Shown here piece by piece: positions 23,401 through 35,135 of a stretch of DNA of 64,000 nucleotides. This DNA comes from Myrica gale. Lineage: Eukaryota > Streptophyta > Magnoliopsida > Fagales > Myricaceae. A model generated the notes under the pieces. The model was not told where the DNA came from, made no database searches, and was given only the letters and a program-made list of their open reading frames with translations. Each line of letters opens with the position of its first letter. Within the stretch, counting starts at the first letter, position 1. The stretch covers positions 2,235,501 through 2,299,500 of the forward strand of contig OZ005600.1 in the NCBI GenBank assembly GCA_963930655.1, in the 5' to 3' direction. The position numbers and the translations under genes are program-made.

Positions 23401-24131
23401 CTAACAAAAGAAACAAAACAAATAGGCTGTTAGTAAAAAGACAACAGAGGCAATGTTGCATTCTGCGTGCAGAGAACTCACCATGTAGACATGGGACCAC
23501 TAATTACTACCACCCATAAGAACGATAAAAAAAAACCATTCAAACGTTACCCTGAATTTTATCTACACAATGGAACAATTCACCCAGAACCCGACAAAAA
23601 TAAAAAAAGTTAATCCAATAACACGAAGATTTTTAAGAAATAGACTATTGACCAGCCGAACTAAGTTCAACAAAGTATGATTTACAATATAAGATTCTAA
23701 AACCAGAGGCTACAATTGATTTCAAAGTAAGAGATATAAATGACAAGTATAATTCTCAACAAAAACGAAAGCAGGTTGCCAGGCAACATCCTGATCCACC
23801 AATTCCAATTGGCATCCCAGCACATACGGAGAGATCGTCCAAAATTCTTACTTTCATCTATCCAAATTCCTCAATTTTCAGTAACTAAAAGCGCAGGACC
23901 CCACGAGCTTAATTAGACAAGGTAGGTTGAAGTGATATAACAAAACCCACCGTTCAGGAGGTACGGCCCGTACTCGGTAGCCGAAAGGTGCATCTTGATG
24001 TCGTCAAGGGTTTCGCACTGGCACAAATTGTTATAATCTGCGGCCGTCAGCAGCCCAGCCCGGTGCCCCCTCACGATCGCCTCCAAGTACCCCGCATAAA
24101 TGTTGAATGTGAGAGCTTCGAACCCGTACAT
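20489..24131 (-). CDS. VHA-d: V-type proton ATPase subunit d
   Basis: Ten exons: 24131-23951, 23068-22948, 22766-22659, 22581-22479, 22301-22221, 22103-22018, 21832-21773, 21644-21596, 20964-20830 and 20620-20489. They encode 351 aa, the usual length of plant subunit d. It starts [20 protein letters not shown] and contains [78 protein letters not shown] and [19 protein letters not shown], ending in DSVVFIF. Subunit d couples the central stalk of V1 to the proteolipid ring of V0 on the vacuole and endosome membranes. The start was chosen at the family-conserved MYGFEAL; an in-frame Met lies a few codons upstream. All introns are GT/AG, and intron 8 holds a degraded MITE. Confidence 0.96.
21116..21231. 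mobile_element. Degraded Tourist-like MITE in V-ATPase d intron 8
   Basis: Shares the internal blocks AATCTCTCTTCACCTTTTCACC and CCCAAAATTTTAACAATCAAACACC with the MITEs at 31931, 54287 and 61614. The right end CACC is followed by TAA; the left end is eroded. Confidence 0.5.
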
Positions 24132-24327
24132 TTTGCTACAGAAAGTTAACAAAACTAAACAGAAGAAGATGAACTACGGGCAATCTCTGACAGAGGGATC
24201 TGAAGAGAACAAAAAAACACACACACACACAAATAATGGGCGAAAAGATTTGGGACGAAACCACCAGTGGCCTGCTATTGCTGTGGTACAATTCTTTTTT
24301 TTTTTTTGTGAGCGCTGTTGTACAATT

Positions 24328-24349
24328 CAGATCGACTCGAGTCGATCTG
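24328..24349. repeat. Perfect 22-bp palindrome upstream of V-ATPase d
   Basis: CAGATCGACTC and its exact reverse complement meet without a spacer, about 200 bp upstream of the V-ATPase d start codon. It could be a dimeric transcription-factor site or chance; no family was assigned. Confidence 0.8.
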
Positions 24350-24404
24350 GTTCATAATTAGGCGATGGTCCAATGTCGAAATTACCCTCCGATTGTTCGT
24401 ATGC

Positions 24405-24440
24405 GGCTGTGGCTGTGGCTGTGGCTGTGGCTGTGGCTGT
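24405..24440. repeat. (GGCTGT)6 hexanucleotide repeat
   Basis: Six perfect units, about 275 bp upstream of the V-ATPase d start codon, in the probable promoter. Confidence 0.95.
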
Positions 24441-27400
24441 GAGACTGCCCATTACCCACTGCAATGGGAGTGGGTGCGTGGGTTGGGTTAAATTCAAACC
24501 CGGACGAGCCTAACTGGAGCCAGCGAGATGGGCTTCCAACCACGAGATATTAGAATGACTCCACCCTTTCTGCTCATGTCACCAAAACTGAATTTGGACT
24601 CCAAGACGAGCAGAACTCGGCCCAATCTTGGTTAAGCGAACTTGCTTCGGGCCTAGTGATTGACATTATACTGGGCTCACTACATACTACAATTTATGAA
24701 TTTCCCTCCCAAGAATGCCTAACCCAGTCCTTCAACCTTAAACCCTTTGTTTTTTTTTTCTTTCACCGAAGCAAATTGAAAAAATAAACTAGTGATTACT
24801 AGGAGCCGATTATATAAACTAATATAAATAATACTATACAAATTGAACCAAATGTATTGAAAAAACTGAAAACAATGGAAAGGGTTTTATGTGTTCCATG
24901 GTATTTATCTTACAAAAATGCAGAGGTATAGGGGTTTTGAACCATCCTTGTAGTTGTTGGGGATAGAAGAACGCTTTTTCACGATGCTTAATGCGTTTGG
25001 GTGTGTATACATATTACATATTATTTAATTATGGGTACGTGATCATAAATAGTACAAATAATATTCAATTTCAGTAAACCTATAAACAAGGCTTATTTTG
25101 AGACAATAAATACAAAAGGTACCAGCCGGCAAATCTTCATGTCTGATTCCACCAAATCTCTACTATTCAAATCCTTTTAAAAAAAATCCTCCAAAACGAT
25201 GGAGTTTATGAATTGTAATTTTGTAACTAATATCCTTCGAGATTTAGGGCATCTTCGTTTTGAGAAATTTTGTAGAATTCTGATAAAATTATAAATATAA
25301 CATCGAAGCTCGCACTAAAAACATAATAATATAGAATTAAATATACTTTATGGTCTTTAATTATAGGGTGTTAACATTTTATACCTTAATGACTAAATTA
25401 TTTATTTTTGTTATATTATACTCACTTACTATTAATTTCAGACGTTCACATATTCTGTCAATATTTGTTCTCCATTTTAAAAATTTAGGTTGTGTTTGTT
25501 TCAGTGTAAAATGAAAAAAAATATATATTTGTAGGAAAAATTAAACAAGTTTAAGTGTTTGCCTAATATTTTGAAAATAAACATATAGTTAATTCTTTGA
25601 AAATAAAAATGTAATGTTTAGTTTTCACCTAAAAATTTAAATAATATTTTGTAGTAGTTTCAATTTGTCATTTTTGTGAGCTTGTTTAATTTGATGTACC
25701 AAAACAAAGAGAAATTGCAACAACAAAAAATTATATATTAAACAAATCATGTACCTGTTAAAACTCTGTCCTTGAGATAAAGAGAGGAAGTTGACTAACT
25801 ATAGAAGTTAGAGATAAGAACTGATCAGATTGCAAAATGGGAGAGTTGCCCATAGAGAGAGAGATTTTTTGAATTTAAACTTAAAAGATAGGCTTTTGTT
25901 ACGATAATAGAAAAAAAAATAAAAAATAATGTCTCTAGATAGAATAGAGAAAAAATAGTCACCTAAAAAATAATTTAAGCTTCTTCAAAGGGTAAGTTAT
26001 TTTCAGTCTAATACTATTTATTCTCTTTTGACCACTTATTTATTTATTTGTACTCTTTTTTATTGGCAGCTACCAAACACATATTTTGAAAATATTTTCA
26101 GTCAAACAAACGCAATTTTGACTATAAGGCTAAACTTGTATTTTTAAGTAAAAATAATATTTTTTATTAAAATTTAATAGAAAGTATAAAATTTATAAAT
26201 AATAAATTTAATGTTATAACAAATAATAGATAAAATATGAAGTGTTAAACTATGAAGAATTCGTTTATGAAGAATTCCTCGACTTTTCACATTTATGAAG
26301 AATTCCTCTGTTTATTGTAAGATGAGCAAATCCCGGACATTCACGGCTTCTAGCTAGATATGGGGAAGGAAAGCAGGAGCTTCGTTTTCATGCTTCGATC
26401 ATCCAGCTCGCACATAATTTCCCAACGGCCGGCCAACAGCACACAGACAACTTTCCATTCCTCAACGGTCTCGTACCAGTTTGATATTTTTTTGTTTTGT
26501 TTTAAAGGGGGATTGTTTTCCAAATAGCAAAAATAGAAAGGAAAACAATTATGATGTTAGAGCAAGAGCACTCAATGATTGTGCATATTGCACGCGCCGA
26601 TTACCAATTTGAGCCACATGTTTCATGCATGAGGACTAATTGTGCGACTTTTAACACCGGAGGTGGGGAGATCGCTTTGCAGGGTGATTTCGGTAATTAA
26701 GTCATGGCACTTACGAGGAAGTGGGACGCTTTGGAAATATTAATATCGGATAAAGAGATCATAACAAGACGTGTAACGTGGTGATTCTGATGAAGAAATT
26801 AAAACAGTTATCCGGAGTTCTGATTCGACCAGATAACCTCAGTTCTAACGTAAACATGACGTGCTAATAGGTACGGTAGGTATTGTAGTGCGACAGTTGG
26901 GTGAGTGACAACCAGAACTGCTTTATCAAACGCAATTTTTTCTTCAAATATGTTAAAATACACACGTGTATATATATATAAGGCATGAGGTTTTGTTTAG
27001 ATGGCCTTATTTTAACACTCAACGAGTTCTCTCGCTTAAGAAAGAACTCGTGGGATCAGCAATTACGTTTAACCTTGGCCGCCTGGGCTGCAAACCCAAG
27101 TAAAATCTGTATTATTTGTGATGAATGAGTTGGTTTACGGTCAACACGTCTGAGTTAATGCGTCTTGATACTCACGTATCTTCTCTGCAAAACTATAAAA
27201 ATAACCTCGGACACCGAGGTAAAGAACCTCTGATGCTTAATTTATTTTTTATATGTATTTTGTAATTTAGTTGCTCATAATTCATTTATATTTTTCATCG
27301 TTAGCTCTTCCTTTTATAACTTTTCTCTCATGTTCCTCTCTTTCCTTTACGAGAATTCTTACGAGAATTTCACATCGTACGGTCGTGTGCTCTTTGACAG

Positions 27401-28791
27401 TTATCTCACGTCTTCACAACTGTCGTTTTCCTTCACTATGAGAATAGATGGATCGTGGAGTCATGGCTTATCGCGGGTTGTTAGACAATCGCTCATGATA
27501 CGTATAACGGTTTCTCATTCTGGATCTGCTTGCGACATGAGCTTGGTTGTAGCTATTGAGCCTCATAGAGATGTAATCATGCTTGTCGGCTTAAATTGGT
27601 TTGAGCCGGATGTGATTCAGTATTGGTATCATCAATTTATTTCGTCTCTAAGTGAACTGGAATAAACATTATCTATATATATAACTTTTTTTATCAGGTT
27701 ATATTATAGTCGGATTTAAACAAATTAACCAGTTAAATCCTTCTTCTTTTTTTGTGAAAGGGAGAAACTCAATCCGGCGATGAACCCAACCCGACAAGTC
27801 CCTAGCAAGCAAATAAACCCCAAGCCGATGTAGTCCCTTCAAATCACACAAACCAAGTCAGTTTGGCTTTGTCGAAAAGAAAGTCCCAAGAAATTGTTTG
27901 CACCTAGAGAAATTCAAAACTGAGACTTTAGGGTAATGAACTCTTAGTCCTCAAGTATTGACCAACTAAGTCAAATACTTTGGATTAGTTGAATCCAAAC
28001 TCAATAGAATCAAACCTTGTACAAGTTGAAAAGAAAAAAGGCATGGAGAAAAAAACTATAACCTCTTATCTGGTTGATGAGCTATATTAGTATTCATATT
28101 ACAGTCTAGTAATTAGTAACGTTTGTCTTTTTGAAGTGCTGGCGGGCGAATGTCAAAAAGTTCATCCAGCTATAGCTAGCTTAAGTATATTTTGTTTTTG
28201 CCTTAATTAGTACTGCTATTTGAGCCAGCTGATTCGCTGTAGCCAGGCTTGTTTGATCTGAAATAGTCAATGCCGCATTTGGGTGGTGATTTATTAGTCA
28301 AGGAGCTAGCAAAGATGTTGGCAATTTAAAGATTGCGATTCCTTTTGTCAAGTCTAAGGAATATATTTTGCGTAGACTTTTGTTGGGGATCAGATCTAGG
28401 TGGTCCTTTCGTTATATCTGGCAGGAACCCTAAGACCGGACATTTCTATAAGTATTGTCCATTGTTATCCATCGATGTTTCAACAAAAAAAAATGCTCTT
28501 ACGTGCAAATAGGAGAGAGAGAGAGAGAATATTACTATATATTCAAACGAGGTATTTGTGCTGATCTATGTAGATTCATTTTAAGTCTTATTGTCCTAAA
28601 TTTTGTCAAATTAGCCACTTTTTAAAAGTGCCCGCAATAGCACATTAATTGGGTTCTGAGAGAGTATCTGTCAAAATTTAATTAGCTCTAAATATATAGC
28701 ACTTTCTCGAATAAAAAAATGTATATAATATTCGCAACAATCGTTTTTCACAAAAAAAAAACTTCAACTACGCTATTAGAGTTATTTAAAA

Positions 28792-28822
<31 letters not shown>

Positions 28823-28850
28823 TACTTTTAGGCTATATGTCTATATTGTC
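24441..28850. other. Transposon-rich intergenic DNA without genes
   Basis: AT-rich and repeat-like throughout. It contains one probable foldback element (25489-26114, separate entry) and (AT)n at 28801-28824. An isolated 111-codon frame at 27330-27662 resembles nothing known to me. I see no supported gene or RNA. Confidence 0.5.
25489..26114. mobile_element. Probable MITE-like element, about 0.6 kb
   Basis: The left end reads GGTTGTGTTTGTTTCAGTGT and the right end is the approximate inverted complement (TTTTCAGTCAAACAAACGC). The ends resemble the Tourist-like family elsewhere in the window but the body is longer and different. No clear target-site duplication. Confidence 0.45.
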
Positions 28851-28990
28851 AATGGGGTGGTGGCTTAGTGGTGTTGCGTGTTTGGCTAGGCCTCAAAGAT
28901 GATGCCCAACGAAAATTCGAACCTCGACAAGTTCATTCTGTCCATAGTTCACCTTGACATATGACTGTATATGTTGTCACAATATTAACA
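28851..28990 (+). mobile_element. Probable tRNA-derived SINE
   Basis: A perfect polymerase III A-box core (TGGCTTAGTGG) is followed about 65 bp later by a B-box-like ATTCGAACCTC, the layout of plant SINE heads. No clear A tail or target-site duplication was defined, so both ends are approximate. Confidence 0.45.
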
Positions 28991-29542
28991 AGTATTATTA
29001 GCAATCATAACCACATCCTTTTGTTAGAAACAAACTTGATCGGGCCGGAAACTCTAATAGAATGCCACCACCTCGTGCGCAAGCTCACGACGGCACGTAC
29101 GGAGGAGCAGATTTAGGGGGGGGGGGGCGCCCAAGAATTTTGCATTTTTTTTTTCTTTTAAATATGTCTAAGGTCAAAAATATTATTCAATTTCATTTCA
29201 TTTCATTCCAATTTTACACCTTCAAATATTAGTCCCTACTCCCCCAAAATATTTTAAAAAATCTCTTTTGCAGGGCCAAAAATACTATACCTTTTATGTC
29301 CATTTAATTATTTAAATATCATTTATCCCTCCATAGTTGTTTCTGGTTTTTTAGTTCAGTTGCATGGCTTTGTTTTTCTGTCGTTTTTGTGACCGGTGCA
29401 TCGATTTAGTTTGTTTCTTCGATAACAAATTTAATGCTTTAAAAATCATACCTTTTAAACGACAATAAATAATAAATGAATTAAAAATCTTTTAAAATAA
29501 CAACAAATACTAATGAAGTTAAAATTTCACCAAGAGATGTAA

Positions 29543-29683
29543 TTTATTTTATAACCTAAATACCCGTTTTTGTTTCTATTTTGTTATCTAGTTTTTTCAA
29601 TTTCACTTTTTTTTTTTGTAAAAAAATCAATCAATTTCGTCTCACATTTGAAAAAGTTAACATAAAGAAATCACTTAACCCAC
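29543..29683 (+). repeat. Long direct repeat, left copy
   Basis: Begins TTTATTTTATAACC and ends CACTTAACCCAC. It is about 95% identical to 30133-30270. The pair brackets a 449-bp insert that contains a CRM-domain fragment. Confidence 0.9.
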
Positions 29684-29712
29684 ATGTCAAGGAACACAGA
29701 AATGTATCTTTG

Positions 29713-29865
29713 AGGATGCTGGAAAGGACAAAGGTGGGAGTTGCAGGTATTACATAGGCTTTGGTGGATTCTATACACGAGAAGTGGAAGTCCGATGAAG
29801 TGGTGAAGTTAAAATTTGAAGGGCCTCTTGCGGTTGACATGAGAACGACGAGGCTGAGGCTTTAA
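29713..29865 (+). pseudogene. Captured fragment of a CRM-domain (chloroplast RNA splicing) gene
   Basis: One frame reads RMLERTKVGVAGIT, then a stop (TAG at 29755-29757), then ALVDSIHEKWKSDEVV and KLKFEGPLAVDM, ending at TAA 29863-29865. The G-x-A/G-x-T followed by V-x-x-I-H-E-K-W-x-x-S/D-E-V-V-K-L pattern is characteristic of plant CRM domains (CRS1/CFM/CAF families), RNA-binding modules for organelle intron splicing. CAG to TAG is the simplest origin of the stop. Only about 50 codons remain, with no neighbouring exons, so it is a non-functional fragment carried into repeat DNA. Confidence 0.75.
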
Positions 29866-30132
29866 GTTTTATGTAGAGTTTCAATTAAATAGAAGCTACA
29901 GGTCATTTAAGAAATCACGTTCAAATGGTCGAGGCTAACGTGGAAATGAAGGGTGGCGTGTTAGATGGAAGCTGACGTGTAAAATTATTTTGTTAATTAG
30001 GGTGACGGAGGGTAACAGAAGGACCAAAATTTAAACGGAGTGAAAATTAAAGGACTCAAAATTTGACTCATTAAGTTTAAGAACTAAAAATAAAAAGAGG
30101 GTAAAACTCAGTGACTAAAAAGCAAATTTCCC

Positions 30133-30270
30133 TTTATTTTATAACCTAAATACCAATTTTTGTTTCTATTTTGTTATCTATTTTTCTCAATTTCACTTTT
30201 TTTTGTAAAAAAATCAATCAATTTCGTCTCACATTTGAAAAAGTTAACATAAAGAAATCACTTAACCCAC
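30133..30270 (+). repeat. Long direct repeat, right copy
   Basis: Matches 29543-29683 with a few substitutions and a shorter T run. Immediately to its left the insert ends in GCAAATTTCC, which resembles a Mutator-type terminus (compare 39277). Confidence 0.9.
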
Positions 30271-30605
30271 CAATTTTCTTCTGCAATTTCATATATGACA
30301 ACTTTAACTTGATTTTTTTATTTTCTTTTGATGTTGTTTCGGTTTATGTAATTTTATTATCTCATTTTAATTTCAAATATCTTTCAATCTCAAATTTTGT
30401 TCCCTCCTTTGGTTGTTAATTTCAATACAGAGTAAAAACATTTATATTATTTTTTGTATAATTAACTTGCAGTGTGATTTAATTGTATATTTTTTAAAAT
30501 GTCCGGGAGCTTTTGTTTACATTCAAAATATTTCCTAAAAAAATGATTATTTTCCCTCTACTGCTGCCCTAAAACTTCAATCCTAGATATGCCGCTGCAC
30601 GTAAG

Positions 30606-31220
30606 CGTTCAAGTTCGGTAAGACGACTGACTGGGTACGTGGTTTTGGAACCAGAACAGAGCGGTTTTAAAATATTTTTCTGCTGTGTTTTTATGCCTGC
30701 TCTAGATCTGATGTAGAGCTGGTTCTATCTTTTACGATAAAAACAATTCAACCCACCAAACTCCTTGCCTTTTAACAACGTTTGCGTTACAAGTTGCCAA
30801 GATTTTTATGAACCTAAAGCGCTAATTATATAAGTACTGTCCATTAACACCACCGAACAAAAACCATGCTCATCGAATGTACACTTGCGAATTAGTCTGC
30901 ACGAAGATATTTCAACACTTACCCCTTTCATCATGAATGCCAGCTGAACAACCCGAAAACTGATCAAAAAACATTTGATCTTACAGTTTTGTCCCCGGTA
31001 TCTAACCTGGTTTATAATCTAAATTAGCTGTCCTTAATTAATTTGAAAGAACAACTTTGAGATATTTCTTTTAAAGTTGGGGAAAAATATGTTTGTTTTA
31101 TTTGCAAACACTCCTAATTGTATTTGTATAATTTTTCATATTGGTAAATGAGATTACAATTATTAAACTTATAGATCAATCTTAGAAAACAAATATAATT
31201 TACAAGCATGATTACCACGT
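30606..31220. other. Intergenic, nothing recognised
   Basis: AT-rich DNA between the hAT-like element and the Mutator-type foldback. No coding, RNA or repeat structure seen. Confidence 0.5.
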
Positions 31221-31230
31221 ATTAATCTAC

Positions 31231-31485
31231 GAGGCCGGTTATTGTGTGAGTGAGGTTATTGTGTGAGTGTGTGAGTGAACGAGTGAGATTAGAAGTTGAG
31301 AAATCTAATGGCTGAAACAATGCCACGTCATTTAATGAAATCGGGTCGGATTCGCGGGTCTGGTTTGTGACCCGGTTTCATTAAATGATGTGACATTGTT
31401 TCAGCTATTAGATTTCTCAACTTCTAATCTCACCCGTCCACTCACATACTCACACAATAATTTCACTCACACAATAACTTTTGCC
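31231..31485. mobile_element. Foldback element with 10-bp target-site duplication (Mutator-type)
   Basis: A near-perfect 255-bp palindrome: the arms share TTGAGAAATCTAAT, CATTTAATGAAA and GTTATTGTGTGAGTG with their complements. It is flanked on both sides by ATTAATCTAC (31221-31230 and 31486-31495). A 9-10 bp target duplication and long inverted arms fit a non-autonomous Mutator-superfamily element. Confidence 0.8.
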
Positions 31486-31930
31486 ATTAATCTACTATCT
31501 AAGCTAACCTGGCCGGCCCCTTTAATTTTCATTCACTAATATTGCTGTATTTCAAGACAAATCTTAATTAAGGTATATATGTTATCCTCTCCCATCTGAT
31601 ATTGATGATGCTAAACATAGCTAATAATACAAGCAGAAGTAATGGCCTTTTTGTGCAAGGATCACTAATCTGTTAAGTGAGGAGAGCTTTTGAGGCCATC
31701 AGCTAGCTACATCTTATGAATCAAAATACTTCTCAGAGAATTCCTCTTTTTTAAGGTAATTAAGCAACTTTTACTTGGAGTTAATTCGTTCAAAAGTATG
31801 CATGGTTGATATTAATTTAAACTTTTTGCAGTTAATTGCATGCGTATATATGTCGCTCAAAGGAGGAGGGAAACATGTTAGGGATCATACTCCTGCAGCA
31901 GCTTCTCTAATTAGTACTCCTCACGACTAA

Positions 31931-32126
31931 GGTTGTGTTTGTATTGTAAAATTTTAGTGTTGTTAAAATTTTAGGTATTGGGTTTAGTGAAAAAGTGAAG
32001 AGAGAGGTAATTTTTTATATTTTTGTAGTAAATAGTAATGATTTGATGGGAAGAGAGATTATATTGTAATATTTAATTGTGTTAAAATTTTAAAGGGGGT
32101 AAAATTTTGGTAACACAAACGCACCC
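31931..32126. mobile_element. Tourist-like MITE (3-bp target TAA)
   Basis: 196 bp with ends GGTTGTGTTTGT and, inverted, GGGTGCGTTTGTG, flanked by TAA on both sides (31928-31930 and 32127-32129). The interior shares GATTTGATGGG(A/G)AGAGAGATT with the copies at 54287 (inverted) and 61614. The 3-bp target fits the PIF/Harbinger superfamily. Confidence 0.8.
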
Positions 32127-34788
32127 TAACCTCAAAAGAAAAAGATTGATGTACGTATAACTCTTCTATATTTTTCGAGAAGCTTATAACGATGGAAAGG
32201 AATGATACAATTCTCCAGGCTCTCGAATCTTTGGAGGCTAACGTCCAGGAATAACTCATGGGACGTCGTCAAGTCCTGGTACGTAGTACTTGGTGAGTCT
32301 CCTCACGCTATATATTTCATTAAGTACCTGGCCTGTTAAAAATTAGCTAGCTTCTTATTTAACATCAAATCAATTGATTGATCGAGAGCAACCTGTTTTT
32401 TGCCCAATAAATGTTTGTTAATTAATTTGAATTGATAGATTTATTATTTATAATACGCTCTATTATTTGTCATAAATTAAATAATAATAAAAATGAAATA
32501 CGACATACGTACTTATTCCCTTTTCTCCTTCAATGATCATTTAATTAAAGCTTCAAGATCACTAACCGGTAGGTCTTTTGGATTCTTCACCTTTTTCTTC
32601 TTCTTCCTTTTCCAGCATCCATATCCAGAAAAGTAAGTATGATTTTGATGAGCTTGACGGCCACATCTAGCTGTTATCGGTTCTCCAATTCACACACTAG
32701 CCTGTAAAGTAAGTAAATATATTTAATTGGCAAATATAGCCCATCAGCATGCTTATTAGAGACATTAACAATAATTAATAATAATGTCATCGTTTAGTCC
32801 CGCCTTCTGATCAATATTTATCGGCCCATTGACTCGATCGTCTAGTCAATTCCGGGACATCGTATATATCTGTTTAATTTCCATTGTAATGTGTAGTTAT
32901 TCAACTTGCTGACCAATGAGAAAGAAGTTTTAGGGACCTAGATTTGCTCTAAATAAAACTAGTTGCAGCTTGGAAGTCTATATTATAAGCAAAATCTAGC
33001 CAGATTTTTTGAGTGTACGTGTTAGTGTCTGATTAAGAAGGAAAAGGAACAATTGCTTAACTTCTAGCCAGGTTGCTAAAAAACAAAAACCACACAAATT
33101 GGTATATCAGAAATTAATGGTGATGTTAATTAATTAAACAAGTAATTAACAAAATGCTAACTAGTCTGGAAAGTTTAATTAGGAATCTGGTCATCTGGAA
33201 CCTTATGCTAGAAGAGGAAGCAGGCCGTGTAGGTGATAATATTGCATATAGTCGATGGCCAATTACATGTCTTCAAACTATATATAATTGGAAGTAAGAG
33301 GTGAACATCACATGATCATAAGGAAATTCAGACTTTGTGGTGCAATTATGCGCCCTGATTGAGGAAATGATTCCCGCTTAAACAAATGCCTGTTAGGTTT
33401 GGATCTTTTTACCGGCGTTGAAATTCATGAGTTCAGATATGAATCATTGGACAAAAGATACAACACGTACGTGGTAAGATAGATAAGTACTGGAGGGCAA
33501 AAATATAGACATTCAAAAGAGATTATATATATAAATAGGAGATTACTATGTTTCACAAATTCCGTATTTTGGTAGGATTTTTAACACGAGGATCAATAGA
33601 TTCCTGATCAGTTTAAGAGTATTTAATATTAACCAGAAATAGAGCGATTCGATTACTTACCAAATTAATTAATGACCAAATAATTAAACCAGCTTAATTA
33701 ACATCTATATATATAGTTTAGACAAACTATGGGGTGACTGGAGGTGACCTGTGCCTGTCCCATTTATCTACGTACTTGCATATATAATATTAGATATAGG
33801 TGCAAATTTATGCTGATCATAAGTAAATTAGTAATTAACTCTTCTTGCGTACGCGGTATAGAATCCATATTATTTAGTTCAGTATGGTTGAAATTATATC
33901 TATATATTTTAAAAGCATTCAACTTGTCTGAGATTTTATTTTATTTTTTACAGGAGTAGTACTCCATCAACTAATGCATGCATGCGATATTATCTGGTAA
34001 TTATGAACTTAACCATCTGATTTGTGAACATTAAATACATGTTGAAGAAGAACAACATAAGAGTAAGTTGTCAAAAGAGAACTCTCCACTATAAATTAAG
34101 AAACATCATTCCTCATTTTTCCAGTTGTAAATTGGGGGAAAAAGATGACCATTTTCATGACTACTCTCCTGGACTAGAGCTTGGAATTAAACAATAAAGC
34201 TCATCAAAGGATATTTTATATATTTATGGACAAGCAATATTCAAGTTATTTGTATATAAATATATTTCCATTCATTAATTGCCTCAATTTAGTTATGAAG
34301 ATGTAGTTATTGACTTTCTAGCAATTATTGAGTTTTTAATATTAGGGTTAACCACTCAGTCAGTGAGGAATACCGAGAGTCGAGAGCTGAGAAGGAAGAA
34401 AATGTGAATTAAAACAGTGAAAAAGGAAAAAAAAAACATTTTTCGGAAAGTAGAGGCAGATATTGCATTTTTCGTTAAGTTTGACGTTCCTGGTTAACCT
34501 GATGCCATAGAAAACAAATGAAAATTTCCTTCTCTGCAAAAAAACATTTTCCTTATTTAGCTAAAAAAAAATCATTAAATTATTATTTATTACGCGAGTA
34601 GACTGGAAAATGCATTACGAGAAGGGCCACAAGAAAATAGTCTAGCAAAGGAAGGGGTGGTATGACCGGATAAAAATCCGCTGTTGGAACAGCCCACTGG
34701 AAAGCCGAGCATGGCCCCTGGTTTTTTCACTCTCTCAAAAACCAACAGTTCCTCTCCCTTTCAGCTAACATTGCCATTGTCCGTCCCC
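32127..34788. other. Intergenic, distal upstream region of PCO
   Basis: AT-rich with many short TATATA runs. No supported gene, RNA or structured repeat. The part next to 34789 is the presumed PCO promoter. Confidence 0.5.
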
Positions 34789-34798
34789 CTTTATATCC
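34789..34798 (+). promoter_or_regulatory. Candidate TATA box of the PCO gene
   Basis: CTTTATATCC, about 340 bp upstream of the PCO start codon, set in a CT-rich region. It implies a leader of about 310 nt. Confidence 0.35.
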
Positions 34799-35135
34799 CC
34801 TCCTCAATCCAAACCCATCTCCTTCAGCAACAGAGATGCTATTTCTCTCATCTCTGTCCTCCTTTTAGCCCTCACCTTCATGTACGATACTATTTTGCAA
34901 GTACCGAACCGTATGATTCACCAATCCATATCTCTCTTCCTCTGTTTCGTCTGTTTTCTTTGTTTCTCGCTCATTTCTTGAAAATTTTGGCCCCCGGGTC
35001 CATACCCAGTTACAAATTCTGCGTTTTGATCAGTAACCATTTCCTCAAGTTGTGTTTTTGTCAATACCCGGATCGTAATTCTGCATTTCCCGGGGCGGTT
35101 CCCAAATTGAGCTTCCTTTGTGGATTTGAGGTTGA

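Larger units (their letters stand above)
29102..30597. mobile_element. Probable hAT-like non-autonomous element, about 1.5 kb
   Basis: The left end GAGGAGCAGATTTAGG pairs imperfectly with the inverted right end CAGCGGCATATCTAGG, which resembles plant hAT termini. Flanks are CACGTACG (29094-29101) and CACGTAAG (30598-30605), an 8-bp target-site duplication with one mismatch. A run of 12 G lies near the left end. No transposase was seen. Inside are a pair of 140-bp direct repeats and a captured gene fragment, listed separately. Confidence 0.5.

Noticed and set aside
27330-27662. 111-codon frame in intergenic DNA
   Set aside because: No recognisable domain, no promoter or splice context, and surrounded by repeat DNA. 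Chance length is plausible.
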